Assembly (NCBI RefSeq): GCF_019655335.1
Contig: NZ_BPFD01000010.1
Span: forward strand, 18,470 to 82,469
DNA length: 64,000 bases
Source: Shewanella hafniensis
Lineage (GTDB): Bacteria; Pseudomonadota; Gammaproteobacteria; Enterobacterales; Shewanellaceae
Direction: 5' to 3'
Notes under the pieces: generated by a model
What the model was told of the DNA's origin: nothing
The model's database searches: none
The model's input: the letters and a program-made list of their open reading frames with translations, nothing else
Made by a program: the position numbers and the translations under genes
In this document: positions 26,094 to 34,780 of the stretch, piece by piece
Numbering within the stretch: the first letter of the stretch is position 1
Layout: each line of letters opens with the position of its first letter

Positions 26094-29000
26094 ATGCTGA
26101 AGTTTGGAATTAAACATGGCACCTTACTGTCGGTCATAGTCCTGATATTTTGCGTATTGGGCACGGCTGTAGCACTGCGTATCCCAATCCAAATGATCCC
26201 CGACTTAGATGTGCGCACCATCAGCGTGGCCACAGGTTGGCCGGGGGCAACGCCGCAAGACGTCGAGAAAGAAATTCTGCTTGAGCAGGAACGCTACCTG
26301 CGCACCCTGCCCAACTTACAACGCATGACATCTTGGGCAGATACGGGTTCGGCATGGATAGAACTCGAATTCCCCCAAAGCACTGAGATCAGCGATGCGC
26401 TTATTCGTGTTAGCAATGCGCTCAGTCAAGTGTCGTCTTATCCAGAAAACGTCGATCAACCAAGGCTTTACAGCAGTTCATATTCAGACAACGCTTTCAT
26501 GTATTTCCGCCTCGTGCCTGTCGCGGGGAACCCGCTGAATCTAGATATAGACATGATGCGCGATTTCGCTAACGATTTCATTCGCCCACAAATGGAGCGC
26601 GTCAAAGGCGTTTCCTCCGTCACTATTCAAGGCGGCGCTGAACGGCAAATTCAAATACGGCTCGATCCCGCCAAACTCGCCCAACGCGGCATCAGCATTA
26701 TGGACGTGCGCCAAGCCATTCGAGATCGCAACAAGGACACGTCTGCGGGCGATATCGACAGTGGTAAAAAACGTTATTTACTGCGGGTAATTGGCCGTTT
26801 TGAGGATTTAAATCAACTTAAGCAACTGATTTTAAAACGCCAAGGTAATACGAATATTCTGCTGCAAGACGTGGCCGAGATAAAACTCGACCACGCCGAG
26901 ATCCGCGAACTGTCCTTTGCCGAACAAGAACGTACCCTCAGCTTAGCGGTCAAACGGGATGTCGGTTCTAACGTTATCGCCATCAAAGATGCCATGATGC
27001 CCGTGATAGCGCAGATCAATCAAAATCAACTCGCCCAGCACGCCATGCAGTTAGAGTTATTCAGTGATGATGTGCGCTATGTGCAAGATTCTGTTGCAAA
27101 TGTGTGGGTCAATTTAGGCCTAGGAGCCTTACTGGCAACCTTGGTCATGTATCTCTTCTTGCGCTCGAATCGAGCCACCCTGATTGGTGTTATCGGTATT
27201 CCGCTGTGTACCTTAGCCGCCTTCGTCGGGCTGCTGGTGTTTGATCGCACCATTAATGTCATTTCATTGGCGGGTGTTGCCTTTGCCATCGGCATGACGG
27301 TCGATAACAGCATTGTGGTGCTCGAAAGCATTGAACAAGCGCGCAGACGCGGATTAGATCGTCTCGAAGCAGCCATCAGTGGTATCTACGATGTGTGGCC
27401 CGCAGTATTAGCCTCGACACTCACCACAGTACTGGTGTTTGTACCCATTCTATTTATCAAACAAGAAGCGGGACAACTGTACTCGGATATCGCGATTGCC
27501 ATCGCTTCATCCATTATCGCTTCTATGCTGGTCGCGGTGTTCATCGTACCCGCCGCTATTGCCCGTTTTGGTTTCGGTAAGATGCACTCGGCGCAGACAA
27601 ACCAAAGTAAGCAGCCCAAAGCATCACGCATATTGAGCTTAGTCAGCCAGCTGGTACTGTCGGCAAGACGCCGCGCCGCTGTGATTATGCTCTCGCTCGC
27701 CTTAACGATTGGGCTAGCGGCTTGGCTTATGCCTCCGGCCGAATATTTACCCGAAGGTGAAGAACCAAAAGCCTTTACCTCTATGGTCGCACCGCCGGGT
27801 TACAACCTGTCGGAAATGGCTAAAATTGCTGAAGAATTAACGACTCAGCTATCGGCGAGAGTCAATGCAGAGGCGTCATCCTTTGAATCTGGTGAGCAAA
27901 AAATTCCGCCGCTAAAATACTATACCCTCAGCGTAGGTGTCGGCAGTATTTGGGTGATGAGCGAGCCCGTTCGCAGCCAAGATATGGATGCCATGATGAG
28001 CTCACTCACCGCCTTGTTTGAGCAATATCCGGGCATGCGCGCCTTTTCATCGCGGGGTTCGATTATTTCCAGCAACGATGGTGGCACCCGCGCTGTCGCC
28101 TTGGATATTTCTGGCCCGAATCAAGCCAGTCTCTATCGCGCTGCCGAAGCGGCGTATCAAGCGGCGGAAAAAGTATTTGCCGAGCCGCAGCTGTATTCAG
28201 ACCCATCGACCTTATCGCTAGACCAACCGCTATGGCAGATTTCCCCTCGCTGGCAACGTCTTGTAGAACAAGATTTTAGCGGCAGCGAGTTTGGCTATGC
28301 GGTTTCGGCACTGAGCGATGGCGCCTATGTCGACGAGTTTTTCCTCAATGATAACAAGGTGGATATCTTTCTATTTAGTCTGGCAGGCAATCAACAGAGT
28401 CTGTCGCAATTGGCGCTCGCGCCGATAGTCACGCCTAAGGGTAATGTACTGCCACTGCAAGCCTTAGCCGACATTAGCGAGCAGATGGATAGCGACAGTT
28501 TACGCCGCGTCGATGGCCGCAGAACCGTGACCCTTTACATTATTCCGCCGCGCTCCATTGCGCTGGAAACCGCTGTGGCTAAGGTGCGGGAAGAACTAGT
28601 CCCCATCCTCTATCAACAAGGTGCGGTCGGCAAAGATGTCAGTTTAGACATTTCGGGCGCAGCCGATCAGCTCGAAGCGACAAAAGCGGCACTCTCCAGC
28701 AATTTTCTGGTCGCCGTGTTGATCATCTACTTGTTATTAGTCGCGATTTTTAATCACTGGGGTTATCCGTTATTTGTGCTGATCACTATCCCGCTCGGAC
28801 TCGCAGGCGGGTTAGTCGGCTTACAAGCGCTTAATTCTATTGGCAGCTTATTTGCGTATCTTGGCGGCCAAGGTTGGCACCAACCCTTTGATATGATTAC
28901 TATGCTTGGGTTTTTAATCCTACTCGGCACTGTCGTTAACAACCCAATTTTGATCGTGGAACAGAGCCGTAAAAACCTGCAATCGGGTCTGTTTAGTGTC

Positions 29001-29273
29001 GTTGATGCCGTCAAATCTGCCGTCGCTAATCGATTGCGACCGATTTTAATGTCTACCGCGACGACCTTGTTTGGCTTATTGCCGCTGGTGTTATTCCCTG
29101 GGGCTGGCAGTGAACTCTACCGCGGCGTTGGCATAGTGGTATTGGCAGGTCTTATCGTGGCAACGCTACTCAGCTTAACCTTTTTGCCCGCGCTGTTAAT
29201 CTCTGTGTTGTCCTACACCAACAGGGCCAATTTAACCGCCAGTTCAGCCAAAGTGGCACACCATAATGACTGA
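26094..29273 (+). CDS. RND efflux permease with altered proton-relay residues
   Basis: A 1059-residue, 12-helix RND permease with two periplasmic pore/docking blocks. The TM4 motif is AFAIGMTVDNSIVVLESIEQ, with Asp-Asn in place of the Asp-Asp of AcrB. TM10 is LGTVVNNPILIVEQSRK, where the relay Lys is replaced by Asn. It therefore belongs to a divergent branch in which proton coupling must differ in detail. It is 4 bp after its adaptor and overlaps the DUF3649 gene by 8 bp. Its position among siderophore-uptake genes suggests export or recycling of a siderophore or metal complex, but a drug-export role cannot be excluded. No outer-membrane channel gene is linked. Confidence 0.85.
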   Translation: MLKFGIKHGTLLSVIVLIFCVLGTAVALRIPIQMIPDLDVRTISVATGWPGATPQDVEKEILLEQERYLRTLPNLQRMTSWADTGSAWIELEFPQSTEISDALIRVSNALSQVSSYPENVDQPRLYSSSYSDNAFMYFRLVPVAGNPLNLDIDMMRDFANDFIRPQMERVKGVSSVTIQGGAERQIQIRLDPAKLAQRGISIMDVRQAIRDRNKDTSAGDIDSGKKRYLLRVIGRFEDLNQLKQLILKRQGNTNILLQDVAEIKLDHAEIRELSFAEQERTLSLAVKRDVGSNVIAIKDAMMPVIAQINQNQLAQHAMQLELFSDDVRYVQDSVANVWVNLGLGALLATLVMYLFLRSNRATLIGVIGIPLCTLAAFVGLLVFDRTINVISLAGVAFAIGMTVDNSIVVLESIEQARRRGLDRLEAAISGIYDVWPAVLASTLTTVLVFVPILFIKQEAGQLYSDIAIAIASSIIASMLVAVFIVPAAIARFGFGKMHSAQTNQSKQPKASRILSLVSQLVLSARRRAAVIMLSLALTIGLAAWLMPPAEYLPEGEEPKAFTSMVAPPGYNLSEMAKIAEELTTQLSARVNAEASSFESGEQKIPPLKYYTLSVGVGSIWVMSEPVRSQDMDAMMSSLTALFEQYPGMRAFSSRGSIISSNDGGTRAVALDISGPNQASLYRAAEAAYQAAEKVFAEPQLYSDPSTLSLDQPLWQISPRWQRLVEQDFSGSEFGYAVSALSDGAYVDEFFLNDNKVDIFLFSLAGNQQSLSQLALAPIVTPKGNVLPLQALADISEQMDSDSLRRVDGRRTVTLYIIPPRSIALETAVAKVREELVPILYQQGAVGKDVSLDISGAADQLEATKAALSSNFLVAVLIIYLLLVAIFNHWGYPLFVLITIPLGLAGGLVGLQALNSIGSLFAYLGGQGWHQPFDMITMLGFLILLGTVVNNPILIVEQSRKNLQSGLFSVVDAVKSAVANRLRPILMSTATTLFGLLPLVLFPGAGSELYRGVGIVVLAGLIVATLLSLTFLPALLISVLSYTNRANLTASSAKVAHHND

Positions 29274-29634
29274 GAAAATCACCATGACTCAGCCGTTAAT
29301 ACAAAGGCTAACGCGTTGGAAAAACACCACTATTTGGCGCGATAGCCTGCACATAGGTAATCGCTGTCTCGCGGCAACCTTTGGTGGCTATTTATTAAGT
29401 GCGGTAGCGACTATTTTGCTCGCGCAAATCCTGCCGTTATCTCAGGTTGATCGGGTGTTAACCGCCATGATGCTGTCATTTGCTGTGTACACCTGCGCCG
29501 TGATTTGGGTGTTCAGCGTTAAATCAACCTGGCGATACTGGCTGGATTTATTCACGCTTAGCAGTCTGCTGTATTTAGCTTACCTCGCCGCTAAAGCGTT
29601 TGATGCTACAAGTGCTCAAGGGAGTGGATTATGA
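29266..29634 (+). CDS. DUF3649 membrane protein, iron-uptake associated
   Basis: A 122-residue inner-membrane protein with about three helices (roughly 36-56, 65-82 and 90-110). It matches the DUF3649 family, small proteins found next to TonB-dependent siderophore receptors and PepSY proteins. The start overlaps the pump gene by 8 bp; a second ATG at 29284 (MTQPLIQ) is possible. Its stop overlaps the next start as ATGA, so translation is coupled. It probably forms part of a membrane complex with the PepSY and DUF3325 proteins; the role is not established. Confidence 0.78.
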   Translation: MTEKITMTQPLIQRLTRWKNTTIWRDSLHIGNRCLAATFGGYLLSAVATILLAQILPLSQVDRVLTAMMLSFAVYTCAVIWVFSVKSTWRYWLDLFTLSSLLYLAYLAAKAFDATSAQGSGL

Positions 29635-31220
29635 AAGACTCCTTTTTTCGTTCAATGACTTGGCTACACACTTGGGTGGGATTACTCACCTGCTGGGTGT
29701 TGTTTCTGGTTTTTTTCGCCGGAACAGCGGCCTATTACCGTGCTGAAATCAACCTGTGGATGCAACCCGAAAACCACGGCAGCCAATATGATGCCAATGC
29801 GGATAATCAACAATTAATACTCAAGGGCCTCACGTCCTTGGCACAACAAGCGCCTGACGCTGAGTCGTGGTGGATTTACTTACCCACACAACGGGTGCCA
29901 TTACTGACCTATGCATGGAGCGATCCCGCCGCTGAAGGACAGCGATTTGGTGATTATCATCAAGGCTTTATTAACCCTACGACAGGTGAAGCCTTACCTA
30001 AAGCACGGGAAAGCCGAGGGGGCGACTTTCTCTATCGACTGCATTTCGACTTGTACTATATGAGTGTGCTCACAGCGCGTTGGATTGTCGGCTTTTGCAC
30101 TATGTTCATGTTGGTCGCCATCATCAGCGGGATAGTGATCCACAAACGTATTTTTAAGGATTTCTTTAGTTTTCGCCCCGGAAAAGGCCCGCGCTCTTGG
30201 TTAGATGCCCATGTCGCCAGCTCAGTGCTCGCATTGCCCTTTCATCTTATGATCACTTATACCGGCCTAGTGACCCTGATGTTTATGTATATGCCATGGG
30301 GACTTAACACGCAATATGGTGATGAAACTCAAGCCTTTTATTCGCAATGGAAACCCATTTACCAAACTCCCGCCGCCACTGGCACGCCAGCCACTATGCT
30401 CGATAGTCAGAGTTTACTCAGTGCGATTCACAGTGTCGTGGGTGAGTCACCAATTGAAGGCTTGCAGTTTGATAATCTCAACGACAGCAATGCCAGCGTA
30501 ACAGTCAAAATCGCCCCTGAGCACAACTTAAATCAGCAAGCGCCTTGGTATCACTTGTCTACTGTGACAGGTACTGTGTTGGCGCAGTCGGCAGTGACTT
30601 CGGGAGCGAATCAAACCCAAAGTGCCATGATAGCCTTGCACAGTGGTCGCTTTGCTGGCCAAGGCCTACGTTTACTGTATTTACTGGCGGGATTAACGGG
30701 CTGCGTGATGATCGCCAGCGGCGCAATTATGTGGGCCGAAAAACTGGCACAAAAACAGCTTAAAAAAGATAAGAATCATAGCGGGCTCACGCTAGTGAAC
30801 ATGTTGAATCTCGCCACGTTTGCTGGCTTGCCCATAGCGCTAGCCTGTTATTTTTATGCCAATCGACTCTTACCCGTCACCTTTGTGGATAGAGAGAACT
30901 GGGAAATCCATTGTTTCTTTATCAGTTGGGCGTTAGTCGCATTGCTCGCCTGCTTCAAACGAGATAAACAAACATGGCAACGACTCTTTTTACTCACAGC
31001 CTTGCTCTATGGCCTGTTACCCCTGCTCAATGCCATGACTTCACAGTATCAGCTGATAAACAATCTACAGCGCCAAGCCTATGTTCTCGCAGGATTTGAT
31101 CTCATGATGCTCGCGCTTGCAGCGCTGTTTTACATGGCAGCCAAACGCTTGCGTAGCCCTAAAAAAGTACTGGCTACAAGGGTAACCAAAGCGACGACAG
31201 AATTAGGAGTTGAATCATGA
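29631..31220 (+). CDS. PepSY-associated transmembrane protein, probable ferrisiderophore reductase-type
   Basis: A 529-residue protein with the PepSY_TM architecture: an N-terminal helix (MTWLHTWVGLLTCWVLFLVF), a periplasmic domain, paired helices near 160-180 and 205-225, and C-terminal helices to about residue 500. Conserved histidines suited to heme or metal binding are seen in WLHTW, RLHFDLYY, AHVASSVLALPFHL and ALHSGRFAG. Relatives (PiuB, and FpvG of Pseudomonas) are iron-regulated, and FpvG takes part in reducing ferripyoverdine in the periplasm. By analogy this protein may release iron from the imported siderophore. It overlaps both neighbouring genes by 4 bp. Confidence 0.82.
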   Translation: MKDSFFRSMTWLHTWVGLLTCWVLFLVFFAGTAAYYRAEINLWMQPENHGSQYDANADNQQLILKGLTSLAQQAPDAESWWIYLPTQRVPLLTYAWSDPAAEGQRFGDYHQGFINPTTGEALPKARESRGGDFLYRLHFDLYYMSVLTARWIVGFCTMFMLVAIISGIVIHKRIFKDFFSFRPGKGPRSWLDAHVASSVLALPFHLMITYTGLVTLMFMYMPWGLNTQYGDETQAFYSQWKPIYQTPAATGTPATMLDSQSLLSAIHSVVGESPIEGLQFDNLNDSNASVTVKIAPEHNLNQQAPWYHLSTVTGTVLAQSAVTSGANQTQSAMIALHSGRFAGQGLRLLYLLAGLTGCVMIASGAIMWAEKLAQKQLKKDKNHSGLTLVNMLNLATFAGLPIALACYFYANRLLPVTFVDRENWEIHCFFISWALVALLACFKRDKQTWQRLFLLTALLYGLLPLLNAMTSQYQLINNLQRQAYVLAGFDLMMLALAALFYMAAKRLRSPKKVLATRVTKATTELGVES

Positions 31221-31543
31221 CAGCCACAGTCGAATTGTTAACCTGTTTTATCGCCATGGGGCTGTTGGCCTTATCTTATTTTAGCCACCACCGCGCCGTG
31301 CGTAACCGCCCGTTAACCGATGCACAGGCACGCGGATTTCGCACCGCTGGTACTGCAACGCTCGTCCTGTGCTATTGGCTTGCCAGTCGTCACTACGGCC
31401 CCGCGTACGCCAGCGTATTACTGCTCGGCTGGGTGTGTTTAAGTTCGATAATCCTAGTGATTTTACTCAGTTACAAACCACGCTGGTTACAGCCCATATT
31501 GCCCGCCAGCACCGTAGTGTGTTTGCTCGGTTTGTTGTATTAA
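31217..31543 (+). CDS. DUF3325 membrane protein, iron-uptake associated
   Basis: A 108-residue inner-membrane protein with three to four helices and the family-like segment LSYFSHHRAVRNRPLTDAQARGFRTAGT between the first two. DUF3325 proteins follow DUF3649 and PepSY proteins in many siderophore-receptor clusters. It is the last gene of the operon and starts within an ATGA overlap. No clear terminator was seen; the 400 bp that follow contain a palindromic repeat. Confidence 0.78.
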   Translation: MTATVELLTCFIAMGLLALSYFSHHRAVRNRPLTDAQARGFRTAGTATLVLCYWLASRHYGPAYASVLLLGWVCLSSIILVILLSYKPRWLQPILPASTVVCLLGLLY

Positions 31544-31711
31544 TCCATGATTTTAAAAACCAAATGACGTCAATCAGGCTCAATACAGACAATTTTTACT
31601 ACTGGAATTGATGCTGCTATCCGCTAACCATTAGCTAGATAATGGTTCTGATTGAAGCCAATCGCACCGTTAAATTCTAGACCTAGCATATTAATAAGCG
31701 ACGCAGAAATG

Positions 31712-31811
31712 ATTAAGCACTCTCATTCCAGTGACTCGCCGTGAATATATCCCTATAGGCTCGACGGCGGCATCCATGCCGCCAACGGTCACTTACATGC
31801 GAGTGCTTAAT
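31712..31811. repeat. Nested palindromic element of 100 bp (REP/MITE-like)
   Basis: The ends ATTAAGCACTC (31712-31722) and GAGTGCTTAAT (31801-31811) are exact inverted repeats. Inside them AGTGAC (31730-31735) pairs with GTCACT (31788-31793), and the centre holds GGCGGCAT-CC-ATGCCGCC. The core (TCGCCGTGAA...CGACGGCGGC...GCCGCCAACGG) resembles an intergenic repeat I remember from several marine gammaproteobacteria. It has no coding capacity. It lies in the 399-bp gap between the iron-type operon and an orphan minus-strand gene. The rest of the gap is AT-rich and featureless. Confidence 0.7.
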
Positions 31812-31942
31812 CTCGTTAATTCCTGAGACATCACAGTAAAACCAAATATTCTCGATGAAGCAGAAGAATTGACATTGATTGTTAGCCACAGTTTTTCAAT
31901 AAAAAAGTAATCTCACGGAAATGAACATTTTATCTTCATGGA

Positions 31943-32614
31943 TTACAAGCATTGTGACCGAAAGTACTTAAGAAGCTCTTCACCAGCGTCATCTAAACCA
32001 TAGTATTCAAGAATTGAAAAAAGTAAGCCCTTTGATTCAAGTCTTGCGCATAAGAAACCTGCAATTTTCTGCAAATTTGGAGGTAAAACGTTGAGAATGT
32101 CTTCCACTCGAAATAAAGTATTTCCCGACCCAGTTAAGAGAGGTTTATGTTCTAGATAAATCTTTCCAATCTCACCAAACATGCAGGCTTCAGATGGTGA
32201 CATTTCACCTATAACGCTCACTAAATCAAAAGAAGGAATAGAGGTAGCCTGCTTACCAATGATTGATTCAGCGATGATTCGAGCAATGGCGGATATTCTT
32301 TCAGTATCTGCTATTTTTATAGCTCGGCTAAATGCATTCTGCGAAAGATCAAAAAACTCTTCTGATTTTAAGTAGTCTTTATCTACAATTTGATCGCTTA
32401 TGTAACTCAACTCATTGTTGATTTCGCTAAACATCGATTCAATACGACGCTGATATATTTCATTCGCCATTGAGTTGAAGTGAGAATCTAAAAAAGCACC
32501 AATAACAGGTAAGGACGCAACAACCGATTTAGTCCAAGGACTGTCACCATATTTATGAATCAAAGATTCAACTAAATCATTTGGATCTTTTTCTGCTAAT
32601 TTATAACTTTCCAT
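31943..32614 (-). CDS. Orphan protein of unknown function, probably accessory
   Basis: A 223-residue protein of low GC content, unlike its neighbours. The segment VVASLPVIGAFLDSHFNSMANEIYQRRIESMFSEINNELSYI (about 32-72) has the pattern of a short membrane-inserting hairpin followed by an amphipathic helix. I have seen that layout in uncharacterised and abortive-infection-like proteins. The remainder is helical with a winged-helix-like tail (about 150-223). There is no signal peptide and no catalytic motif. The start is ATG after TCGGAGGAA. It stands alone between two repeat elements, which suggests acquisition by transfer. No function is claimed. Confidence 0.6.
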   Translation of the reverse strand: MESYKLAEKDPNDLVESLIHKYGDSPWTKSVVASLPVIGAFLDSHFNSMANEIYQRRIESMFSEINNELSYISDQIVDKDYLKSEEFFDLSQNAFSRAIKIADTERISAIARIIAESIIGKQATSIPSFDLVSVIGEMSPSEACMFGEIGKIYLEHKPLLTGSGNTLFRVEDILNVLPPNLQKIAGFLCARLESKGLLFSILEYYGLDDAGEELLKYFRSQCL

Positions 32615-32847
32615 TCCTTCCTCCGATATGTTTAAACTCGATTCCGCCTATAACCACACTTCAAAAATTATCATTTAAAATCAAATAAATACGCGATCTT
32701 ATGTAAATCATCTAATATAACAAATAGTTAAAGTCAAAAAATGCTAGCCAACACTTTTTGCTCAAGAAAACAAACCCAAAAGATATGACAGGCAAATCTC
32801 TTCGAGCCTAAATTTCATACCTGATGCCGCAGAATACTATTCCCCTC

Positions 32848-33104
32848 GGAGTTGCCGCAAGGCGAATGAAAATCGGTGATTTTCGCGCTTATGAGCGAGA
32901 GGCAAGGATTGCCGAACTGGAGTGCTTTACATGGATGTAAAGCGAGGACTTCGGAAGCGATAGCAAATTTGCCAATGAGCACAAGGAGCTTTCAACTCCG
33001 TTGGGGGCGTCATGGAGCATCCAAGGAGGATAGGACGAGCAGTCCTCCTTGGTCGGGTGTGGGGTGAAGCCCCACGACTTTCTCGGCCGTAAGGCCGCAA
33101 AACT
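32848..33104. repeat. Hairpin-rich dispersed repeat, non-coding
   Basis: A 260-bp block containing at least five perfect short hairpins in series: GAAAATC/GATTTTC (32868-32884), CTTTACAT/ATGTAAAG (32925-32942), CCAAGGAGGA/TCCTCCTTGG (33021-33052), GTGGGG/CCCCAC (33059-33075) and CGGCC/GGCCG near 33084-33097. The text resembles, from memory, an intergenic element repeated in Shewanella genomes with a conserved GGGGTGAAGCCCC section. It fills most of the 511-bp gap before the XRE regulator gene. The left part (32615-32847) is AT-rich promoter-like DNA. A 63-codon frame inside it is not credible. Confidence 0.65.
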
Positions 33105-33133
33105 CAACGTAAATCAAATAGTGATTTACGTTG
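33105..33133 (-). terminator. Terminator-like hairpin overlapping the end of the XRE regulator gene
   Basis: CAACGTAAATCA and TGATTTACGTTG are perfect 12-bp inverted repeats around a five-base loop. On the minus strand the hairpin includes the last codons and TAA stop of the regulator and is followed by AGTTTTGC, a short T tract. It probably terminates that gene and may also mark the edge of the adjacent repeat. Confidence 0.65.
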
Positions 33134-34658
33134 CCCCATCACACTGTGACTTACCTGCTTGATAGCAACTTGGTTGACGTGGGCATACGGCGCCGCGGGA
33201 GCAAATAAGGCGGGCGTCGTTTTTAATCCCGCGTTCTATCCAGTTGATATTGAGGATTTTTGCGACGCTCACCAGATCGCTTTTAATGTGTTTTGGAATA
33301 GTGACTGAACCGCCGCTGGCGACACAGGCATTCTTCAAATCGTGGGCGATAGACAGGGCATCTTTACCTTGGGCTTCAATGGCTGGATTTAAATCGATAC
33401 CGGCGCAGAGCACATGCGGGTTGCCAGCCGAGTCTTCGACTTTAATCGACTCGCAGCAGTAAATGCGTGGTTCGTTGCCGACGTTTAAAATCGAAATCTG
33501 TGCAGAAGTGCCGACCGTCGGCTCACTGATCATCCTAAAGACGGCCCAATGCTGACAAGGGTCTTCCACTAACCGCATATTGCCCCAAGGCAGTGGAATC
33601 CCGTTACCACGGTAAACGGCTTTGAGCTTGCCCGGTGCGTAAGCGTCGAAATAATGCCAATGAGGATAAGGAGATACCACTGTCATGCGCCGCATGGCGA
33701 CTGAGGCTGACACTTGCAGTTGCTTGTGTACTTCAATCTCATAACCGTGGCGGTCGAGTAATTGGCGATAAGGCACTTTAGGGCACAGCAGCGCACCAGC
33801 GAAGAAGCTCGATTCAAAATCGCGCCACGCATGCAAAATATCCTGCGCGTTCAAGGTATTGGACTGCATACCCGCCTCTTCATCCACTTCTAATTTGCGG
33901 CCTGAGATCATCACACTCTTGAGGCCGTCCTTGTTGTGCAACACGCAATGACCTATGTGCACGGCTAAATCATATTTGAGTCTGTTGGGGCGATTTTTGA
34001 GGATTTTATTTACATAAATCGTGCTCGGCGGCTCAATAAATGAGGTGACCAACTGACGCGAACTCACGCCCATTTCATCGATAACTTCCTGCGGCGTACT
34101 ATCTATCCATTTGATTTTTAATCCCATTCCCTTAGCGATATCCAACATATCGTCCAGAGATAAGGGCATACGTTTGAGGCCGACTTCTTCGGCGGCCCGT
34201 TCAAGATCGGGGAAATGATTTTGATGGTGTTCTTGATGGGCGCGGATCAATAAATGGGCAAACTGCCGACCAGAGATCCCTGTTTGCGACAGCATTTCTG
34301 GAATCGCGATTTGTAAAATATCATTGGAAAACAAAAAACTGGGTTCGAGCGCCATACCGCTTATGCCACCTCGGCGGCCCTTGTCTGGCGTAATGGCGTT
34401 TTCTTCAGGCACATCGTCTAAGAACCATTCGGCGTCTTTTTGAAAAACCGCGGCGATGACTGCCAGCATTCCGGCACTCGGCACTCGTTTTCCACGCTCG
34501 ATCATCGACAAATATGACACAGAGGGCGCACTTCCGGCGTCGACTCGAATGCAGCGTGCCGACAAATCTTCCATAGTTAAATTATTACGTTTCCGTAGGT
34601 TACGTATTTTTGTGCCTAGGAAATGTGATTTTCTCATCAAGCTCTGGTCATTGCGCAT
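33126..34658 (-). CDS. XRE-family regulator with IrrE-like and DUF3612/ScfR-type domains (RamB-like)
   Basis: A 510-residue transcription factor. An XRE helix-turn-helix occupies about 15-70 (IRNLRKRNNLTMEDLSARCI, YLSMIERGKRVPSAGML). The central region at about 150-300 resembles the ImmA/IrrE fold (YDLAVHIGHCVLHN), but the peptidase motif HExxH appears as HIGHC, so it is probably not a protease. The C-terminal part ends in a Cys-rich segment (CSRGAVCPRQPSCYQAGKSQC). This is the build of RamB and the short-chain-fatty-acyl regulators, which control glyoxylate-cycle and propionate genes. It is divergent from a malate-synthase-like gene 256 bp away, which fits. Its likely targets are itself and that gene. 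Confidence 0.8.
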   Translation of the reverse strand: MRNDQSLMRKSHFLGTKIRNLRKRNNLTMEDLSARCIRVDAGSAPSVSYLSMIERGKRVPSAGMLAVIAAVFQKDAEWFLDDVPEENAITPDKGRRGGISGMALEPSFLFSNDILQIAIPEMLSQTGISGRQFAHLLIRAHQEHHQNHFPDLERAAEEVGLKRMPLSLDDMLDIAKGMGLKIKWIDSTPQEVIDEMGVSSRQLVTSFIEPPSTIYVNKILKNRPNRLKYDLAVHIGHCVLHNKDGLKSVMISGRKLEVDEEAGMQSNTLNAQDILHAWRDFESSFFAGALLCPKVPYRQLLDRHGYEIEVHKQLQVSASVAMRRMTVVSPYPHWHYFDAYAPGKLKAVYRGNGIPLPWGNMRLVEDPCQHWAVFRMISEPTVGTSAQISILNVGNEPRIYCCESIKVEDSAGNPHVLCAGIDLNPAIEAQGKDALSIAHDLKNACVASGGSVTIPKHIKSDLVSVAKILNINWIERGIKNDARLICSRGAVCPRQPSCYQAGKSQCDGAT

Positions 34659-34659
34659 T

Positions 34660-34702
34660 TTGTAAAATTCACAGTGTAAAATTTTTATTGTGAAATTGTA
34701 GT
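34660..34702. promoter_or_regulatory. Repeated TGTAAAATT/TGTGAAATT half-sites, candidate autoregulatory operator
   Basis: TGTAAAATT occurs at 34661-34669 and again at 34675-34683. A related TGTGAAATT is at 34690-34698, and TTCACA/TGTGAA are inverted across the block. It lies directly upstream of the RamB-like regulator start, where an autoregulated repressor would bind. RamB and PrpR of actinobacteria bind TTTGCAAA-type sites, a partial resemblance only. Confidence 0.4.
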
Positions 34703-34780
34703 CAAAAAAAGACTAGACTACAAATCAAGCAATCAAGGAAAGGCTAATGCGAACAAGCTAAGCCATTCCAGTACAAGAAA

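Noticed and set aside
32876..33107. Two short frames within the hairpin-rich repeat
   Set aside because: They are made of non-coding repeat sequence and lack start signals.
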